Source: Baffinella frigidus (Eukaryota > Cryptophyceae > Cryptomonadales > Baffinellaceae). Taken from it: DNA of 21,739 bases. Positions 21,602 through 21,739 of the stretch are shown here, piece after piece; position 1 is the first letter of the stretch, and each line of letters begins with the position of its first letter. The position numbers and the translations under genes were made by a program. The DNA lies in NCBI GenBank assembly GCA_026770585.1, contig MU647680.1:53538-75276 (forward strand), read 5' to 3'. Below the pieces are notes generated by a model. The model worked only from the letters and a program-made list of their open reading frames with translations, was not told the origin of the DNA and did not search any database.

Positions 21602-21739
21602 ATGGCTGCACAGCCATCCGCCGAGCTCGACGTGGTGCGTGTGCCGTGTGTCGTGTGTGTGGCGAAGGTTGGGTGTGCGAACATGTGCTCCGTTTAGAGG
21701 AACATACCATTGCGAGAACATGCCCATGTCTAAGCTGTA
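21602..21739 (+). CDS. Possible RING-like gene start, cut by window edge, frame uncertain
   Basis: One frame, open to the window edge but lacking an ATG, reads CAVCRVCGEGWVCEH and then ARTCPCLSC, a Cys/His spacing reminiscent of a RING finger. The frame that has an ATG (21602) reads MAAQPSAELDVVRVPCVVC and stops at 21697. A one-base slip in the GTGTGT stretch at about 21648-21662 would connect them. I cannot tell a true frameshift, a splice or coincidence. ATGGCTG-CA-CAGCCAT at 21602-21617 is an inverted repeat. Confidence 0.25.

Noticed and set aside
1-21739. CRISPR array, tRNA or rRNA genes
   Set aside because: The repeats are microsatellites, tandem coding repeats or dispersed palindromes without regular unique spacers, and I found no tRNA cloverleaf or rRNA-like sequence by eye.

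Overview
This 21.7-kb window looks like a piece of a large eukaryotic DNA virus genome, or an endogenised copy of one, that is transcribed in a nucleus. The reasons are indirect. Genes are densely packed on both strands. Many have a TATA-like box 30-65 bases before the ATG, and a few have AATAAA shortly after the stop. At least three genes carry short spliceosome-type introns (GT...AG, all phase 0). Four genes encode ankyrin-repeat proteins, one encodes a RING/TRAF-type zinc-finger protein, and most of the rest resemble nothing I can name. There is no hallmark gene (polymerase, capsid, packaging ATPase, primase), so I cannot assign a family, and a compact protist chromosome is not excluded.

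Layout. The left part (1-2.6 kb) has palindromic and simple repeats, a split minus-strand gene (528-1082, intron 801-929) and a minus-strand ankyrin gene (1424-2578). From 2.7 to 8.9 kb the genes are on the plus strand: a possible small membrane protein, an unknown 242-residue protein, ankyrin proteins at 4086-5081 and 5620-7230, and an unknown 450-residue protein. From 9.4 to 10.8 kb is a split RING/TRAF-type gene whose 179-base intron is built almost wholly of repeats. Then come a G-rich hairpin-bearing spacer, a minus-strand unknown protein (11737-12453), a second split gene (12697-13229) and its intact intronless paralogue (13465-13881), two more ankyrin genes (14075-14935 and 15131-16078) and an unknown protein (16284-17114). 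The right part is mostly minus strand: a protein with an internal duplication (17394-18383), a helix-turn-helix protein with an exact 99-base tandem duplication (19594-20172), and a protein with heptads like the RNA polymerase II C-terminal domain (20531-20995). Small plus-strand proteins and a possible RING gene cut by the edge complete it.

Two threads tie the window together. First, a C-terminal module of about 30 residues (roughly AxAMGxHxRLGxxSPhRxhxxELhRhh) ends both the small split/intronless proteins and several ankyrin proteins. It behaves like a portable C-terminal adaptor, comparable in position to the F-box-like PRANC ends of poxvirus ankyrin proteins. With the RING/TRAF gene this suggests, by inference only, a set of host-ubiquitin or signalling adaptors. 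Second, a 29-bp near-perfect palindrome (14-base arms around one base) recurs at least six times, plus one half copy. It sits between genes, at the edge of a duplicated GGT-tract segment, and inside the RING/TRAF intron, which suggests a small mobile or regulatory element.
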